A stretch of 8,863 nt of DNA. Source: Actinomycetota bacterium (GTDB taxonomy: Bacteria > Actinomycetota > Thermoleophilia > Gaiellales > Gaiellaceae). The stretch's first letter is position 1. The number at the start of each line of letters is the position of its first letter. The notes beneath the pieces were generated by a model, which saw only the letters and a list, made by a program, of their open reading frames with translations, made no database searches and had not been told where the DNA came from. The translations under genes and the position numbers were made by a program. The DNA lies in contig VAXY01000082.1 of assembly GCA_005885085.1 (NCBI GenBank), forward strand, positions 16,045 through 24,907. Direction: 5' to 3'. Of this stretch, positions 6,330 to 8,863 are shown in pieces.

Positions 6330-7744
6330 CGCGGGTCCGCGTGCTGCCGGCTCTGCTCGCCGCCACCGCGGCCTACGCGGCCGGCTTCGCGGCCCTGTCC
6401 GTCCTCCGCTATCGGGCATTCGCCACCGGACGCTTCGACCTCGGGAACATGGTGCAGGCCGTGTGGTCGACGGCGCATGGCCACCCACTGCAGATGACAA
6501 ACCTCCATGGCGCCCAGATCTCGCGGCTGGCCGCTCATGTCGACCCGATCCTCGTCGTGTTCGCACCGTTGTGGTGGTTCTGGCCAAGCCCGGACCTCCT
6601 GCTCGTGACGCAGGCCTTCGTCGTCGCGGCCGGGGCCTGGCCGGTGTTCCTGCTCGGGCGCAAGCACCTCGGCTCCCCGCGCGCCGGGCTGGGGTTCGCG
6701 GTCGTCTACCTGCTCTATCCCGCAACGGGCTGGCTGAGCCTGAACGAGTTCCATCCCGTCGCGCTCGCGACGCCGTTCCTGCTGTTCGCATTCTGGTACC
6801 TCGACAACGAGCGGCTCGTCCCGTTCGCGGTGTTTGCAGTCGCGGCGGCAGCGTGCAAGGAAGAGATCGGGCTCGTGATCGCCGGTTTCGGCGTCTGGTA
6901 TGCCTTCGCGAAGCGACGTCGACTCGACGGCGCAGCGATCGCGGCACTGGGGCTCGCGTGGTCGGCGCTGGCGATCGGCGTCGTGATCCCGCACTACCAC
7001 GCCGGCGGCGAGTCCGACTTCTACGGCCGCTACAGCGAGGTCGGGGGATCCGCCGCGGGGATCGTGAAAACGGCGTTCACGCATCCACTGCGGATCGCGC
7101 ACGCGGCGTTCAGCGGGCGCGACCTCCGCTACCTGCTCGACCTCGTCGCCCCGCTGGCCGGGCTCTGCCTACTGGCACCGCTCGTGCTCGTCGCCGCACT
7201 ACCGGAGCTCGCAATCAACCTGCTGTCCGCGGCACCGACACAGACGTCGATTCACTTCCATTACACCGCCGGGCTGATCCCGCCGCTCGTGGTCGCCGCA
7301 ATCCTCGGGGCGAGCAGATTCGGGAGGTGGGCGCTCCCCGTCACCGCGGTGGTCGTGCTCGCGGCGCTCGCCGGCAGCTACCGGCTCGGGCCGATTCCGG
7401 GCTGGCGGCATGTGCCCGGCGGCAGCCACTTTCAGGCGACAGCCGCGCGCGTCACACGCCACGACCGCATCGCAGCCCGCGCGCTCGCGCTGATCCCGCA
7501 GGGAGCCGTGGTCAGCGCGACGAACACGCTCGGCGCTCACCTCTCGGCACGGCGGCGCGTCCTCAGCTTCCCGTTCGTACAGGACGCCCTCTGGATCGCC
7601 GCCGATGAGACGCAGCCCGGGTACGCCGACCGCTACGCACCACTGCCCACCGCAATCGAGCTGGGGGCGCTACGGCGGAACCCGGACTGGCGCCTCGTCT
7701 TCGAGCAGGACGGAATTCTCGTCTTCCACCGTGCGCCGGCGTAG
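6326..7744 (+). CDS. DUF2079 polytopic membrane protein (GT-C-like)
   Basis: Integral membrane protein of 472 residues with about nine or ten hydrophobic segments up to residue 350, followed by a soluble C-terminal tail (about 355-472). DUF2079 hallmarks are present: FDLGNMVQAVW (37-47), HVDPILVVFAPLWWF (71-85), LNEFHPVALATPF (139-151) and CKEEIGL (177-183). The family is not biochemically defined as far as I know. Its layout, with a conserved Asp (D38) in the first outer loop, resembles GT-C glycosyltransferases that use lipid-phosphate sugars. Co-transcription with a GT2 lipid-phosphate glycosyltransferase supports that idea. The start is GTG at 6326, overlapping the GT4 stop as GTGA and preceded by GAAGG. 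The tail ends in WRLVFEQDGILVFHR, a strand-rich ending common in such proteins, so the 3' end is probably real although it overlaps the converging gene by 75 bp. Transport or a structural role are alternatives. Confidence 0.9.
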   Translation: MTRVRVLPALLAATAAYAAGFAALSVLRYRAFATGRFDLGNMVQAVWSTAHGHPLQMTNLHGAQISRLAAHVDPILVVFAPLWWFWPSPDLLLVTQAFVVAAGAWPVFLLGRKHLGSPRAGLGFAVVYLLYPATGWLSLNEFHPVALATPFLLFAFWYLDNERLVPFAVFAVAAAACKEEIGLVIAGFGVWYAFAKRRRLDGAAIAALGLAWSALAIGVVIPHYHAGGESDFYGRYSEVGGSAAGIVKTAFTHPLRIAHAAFSGRDLRYLLDLVAPLAGLCLLAPLVLVAALPELAINLLSAAPTQTSIHFHYTAGLIPPLVVAAILGASRFGRWALPVTAVVVLAALAGSYRLGPIPGWRHVPGGSHFQATAARVTRHDRIAARALALIPQGAVVSATNTLGAHLSARRRVLSFPFVQDALWIAADETQPGYADRYAPLPTAIELGALRRNPDWRLVFEQDGILVFHRAPA

Positions 7745-8863
7745 CGCAAGCAGCACGACCGCAAAGAGCACGACGACCACCAGATCGCGCACGAGCACGA
7801 GCCACACGTAGCCGCCGAGCGAGAACACGTCCCGGTAGTGGAAGAACCACACCTGCGCCAGGACGAGCGCCAGCGCGGTCAACAACCACTCGACCGGTCC
7901 CAGCAGAACGGCGAACGGCAGGAACCAGACGAGATACTGCGGCGAGAAGAACCGCGTGAAGGCGAGAAAGCCGACCACGGCGGCGGCGCAGGCGCCGATC
8001 AGCCGTCGCGGTTCGTCCCGACCGCGGAGATAGAGCCAGGCCACGGCCAGCACGGCGAGCGCCTGGGCCACCGAGCTCGCGGCCGCGAGCGCGCGCGGGA
8101 ACGAGCCCGCGAGGTCGTAGGAGATCGCGTGCCCGGTCCGATGCACGACGGTCGCGCTGTACCAGCCCAGGCGATCCGCCGCGGCGAGCAGCGAGCCGCC
8201 CAGACTCTCGACCTGCAACGCGCGCCCCGCCTGCGCGCGGAAGCTGTCGGCCAACCCGTCCGGTGCAAGGGCGAGGAACGGGATGATCACGACAGCGGCA
8301 ACAGCGACGAACGCCGCCGCCGCCCACGCCGCCGCTCTTCGCCCGGCCGTACGCCAGACGTAGAGGAGGGCAGGCGGCACCAACACGATCGGATACACCT
8401 TGGCTGCGAACGCGAGCCCGAGCAGCGCGAACGCCACTGTCCCCGCACCCGCGATCAGCAGCGCGAGCGCGGCCACCGTCAAGAACGCCGGCCACGCGTC
8501 GTACGTATTCAGCGAGATCGGTCCGAGCGCAACCGGTGAAATGGCGAGCAGCAGCACCGCCGTCCAGACTCGGACGCCAGATGCGCCGACGCGCGCGAGC
8601 AGGAGCGCGACGACCATGATCGTCGCCGCGCCGCACAGCGCCATCAGCGTCTTGAAAGCCGCGTCGTAATGGCTCGAACCGAACACGTCGGGCGGCAGGA
8701 AGACCGCGAGTGCGCCGGGCGGGTACTCCAGGAAGAAATCGCGATACGGGACACGGCCGTCGAAGACGGCGTGCGCGAAACCCTGGTAGAGGTGGACGTC
8801 GCGGTAACGCGCCGCCCGGAAGAGACCGCCGTCGGGGACGGCGCACGCCGCGAGGTAGACCGG
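7670..8863 (-). CDS. GT87-like polytopic membrane glycosyltransferase (5' end outside window)
   Basis: Membrane protein related to the GT87 (DUF2029, polyprenol-phosphate-mannose-dependent) glycosyltransferases, expected to transfer sugars from a lipid-phosphate donor on the outer face. The frame is open to the window edge, so 397 residues are visible and the true start is missing. The GTG at 8686 is an internal Val, because conserved sequence precedes it: YRDVHLYQGF (visible residues 20-29, with the likely catalytic Asp D22) and GRVPYRDFFLEYPPG (36-50). Further family features are NTYDAWPAF (119-127), AAKVYP (153-158) and FFSPQYLVWFLPF (306-318), set among about nine hydrophobic helices. Only a little at the N-terminus, probably part of the first helix, is missing. 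After the last helix a charged tail of about 20 residues is encoded antisense to the DUF2079 gene. It may share a lipid-linked donor with the neighbouring operon. Exact substrate unknown. Confidence 0.88.
   Translation of the reverse strand, partial: PVYLAACAVPDGGLFRAARYRDVHLYQGFAHAVFDGRVPYRDFFLEYPPGALAVFLPPDVFGSSHYDAAFKTLMALCGAATIMVVALLLARVGASGVRVWTAVLLLAISPVALGPISLNTYDAWPAFLTVAALALLIAGAGTVAFALLGLAFAAKVYPIVLVPPALLYVWRTAGRRAAAWAAAAFVAVAAVVIIPFLALAPDGLADSFRAQAGRALQVESLGGSLLAAADRLGWYSATVVHRTGHAISYDLAGSFPRALAAASSVAQALAVLAVAWLYLRGRDEPRRLIGACAAAVVGFLAFTRFFSPQYLVWFLPFAVLLGPVEWLLTALALVLAQVWFFHYRDVFSLGGYVWLVLVRDLVVVVLFAVVLLALRRRTVEDENSVLLEDEAPVRVPP

Noticed and set aside
6260..7102. Minus-strand 280-residue open frame within the DUF2079 gene
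   Set aside because: Antisense shadow rich in Arg, Glu and Gln, while the plus strand shows DUF2079 motifs and helices.
7732..7748. Inverted repeat TGCGC-N7-GCGCA spanning the DUF2079 stop codon, considered as a terminator
   Set aside because: The stem is only 5 bp, the loop is 7 nt and no T-run follows on either strand. Such repeats are common at this base composition.
7838..8539. Plus-strand 233-residue open frame opposite the GT87-like gene
   Set aside because: Composition (Arg, Glu, Gln repeats) is the mirror of a hydrophobic membrane protein. The minus frame carries family motifs.
8684..8686. GTG as the start of the GT87-like gene
   Set aside because: The frame is open upstream to the window edge and encodes conserved family sequence (YRDVHLY and VPYRDFFLEYPPG), so this is an internal Val.

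Overview
This window reads as chromosomal DNA from a high-GC actinobacterium. GC- or G/C-ending codons dominate every gene on both strands. The protein set (class E-type sortase, membrane-anchored M28-like protein, OmpR-type regulator, GT4 protein with the YFGTY...YPRN N-terminus, DUF2079 and GT87-like membrane proteins) is what I would expect from Thermoleophilia (Gaiellales or Solirubrobacterales relatives). The lineage is an inference from family flavour, not a measured result. I see no mobile element, tRNA, rRNA or CRISPR array, and base composition looks uniform.

Left region (1-3123): a response regulator gene runs leftward off the window edge. It is divergent from a two-gene operon encoding a polytopic membrane protein with an M28 peptidase-like ectodomain and a class E-type sortase. 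The 69-bp divergent spacer holds overlapping -10 elements on the two strands, a CCTGG-TG-CCAGG palindrome and short direct repeats. The M28-like domain keeps one half of the usual di-zinc site, but the general base and the other zinc ligands are replaced.

Middle (3105-4298): moeA, for molybdenum cofactor biosynthesis, lies on the minus strand. It overlaps the end of the sortase gene by 19 bp and is divergent from the next operon across a 37-bp spacer. It looks like an ordinary housekeeping gene between two envelope loci.

Right region (4336-8863): a tightly coupled plus-strand operon encodes a GT2 polyprenyl-phosphate glycosyltransferase, a GT4 glycosyltransferase and a DUF2079 polytopic membrane protein. 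Each junction is a 4-bp NTGA overlap. The GT4 gene appears to start at a CTG codon, because its conserved N-terminus lies upstream of any ATG, GTG or TTG. A GT87-like membrane glycosyltransferase, truncated by the window edge, converges on this operon and overlaps it by 75 bp.

Together the right-hand genes suggest synthesis of a lipid-linked sugar donor and its use by membrane-embedded GT-C-type enzymes to glycosylate envelope components. The left-hand operon suggests cell-surface protein anchoring. The strongest points for follow-up are the altered M28 active site co-expressed with a sortase, the CTG start, and the compact bidirectional promoter.
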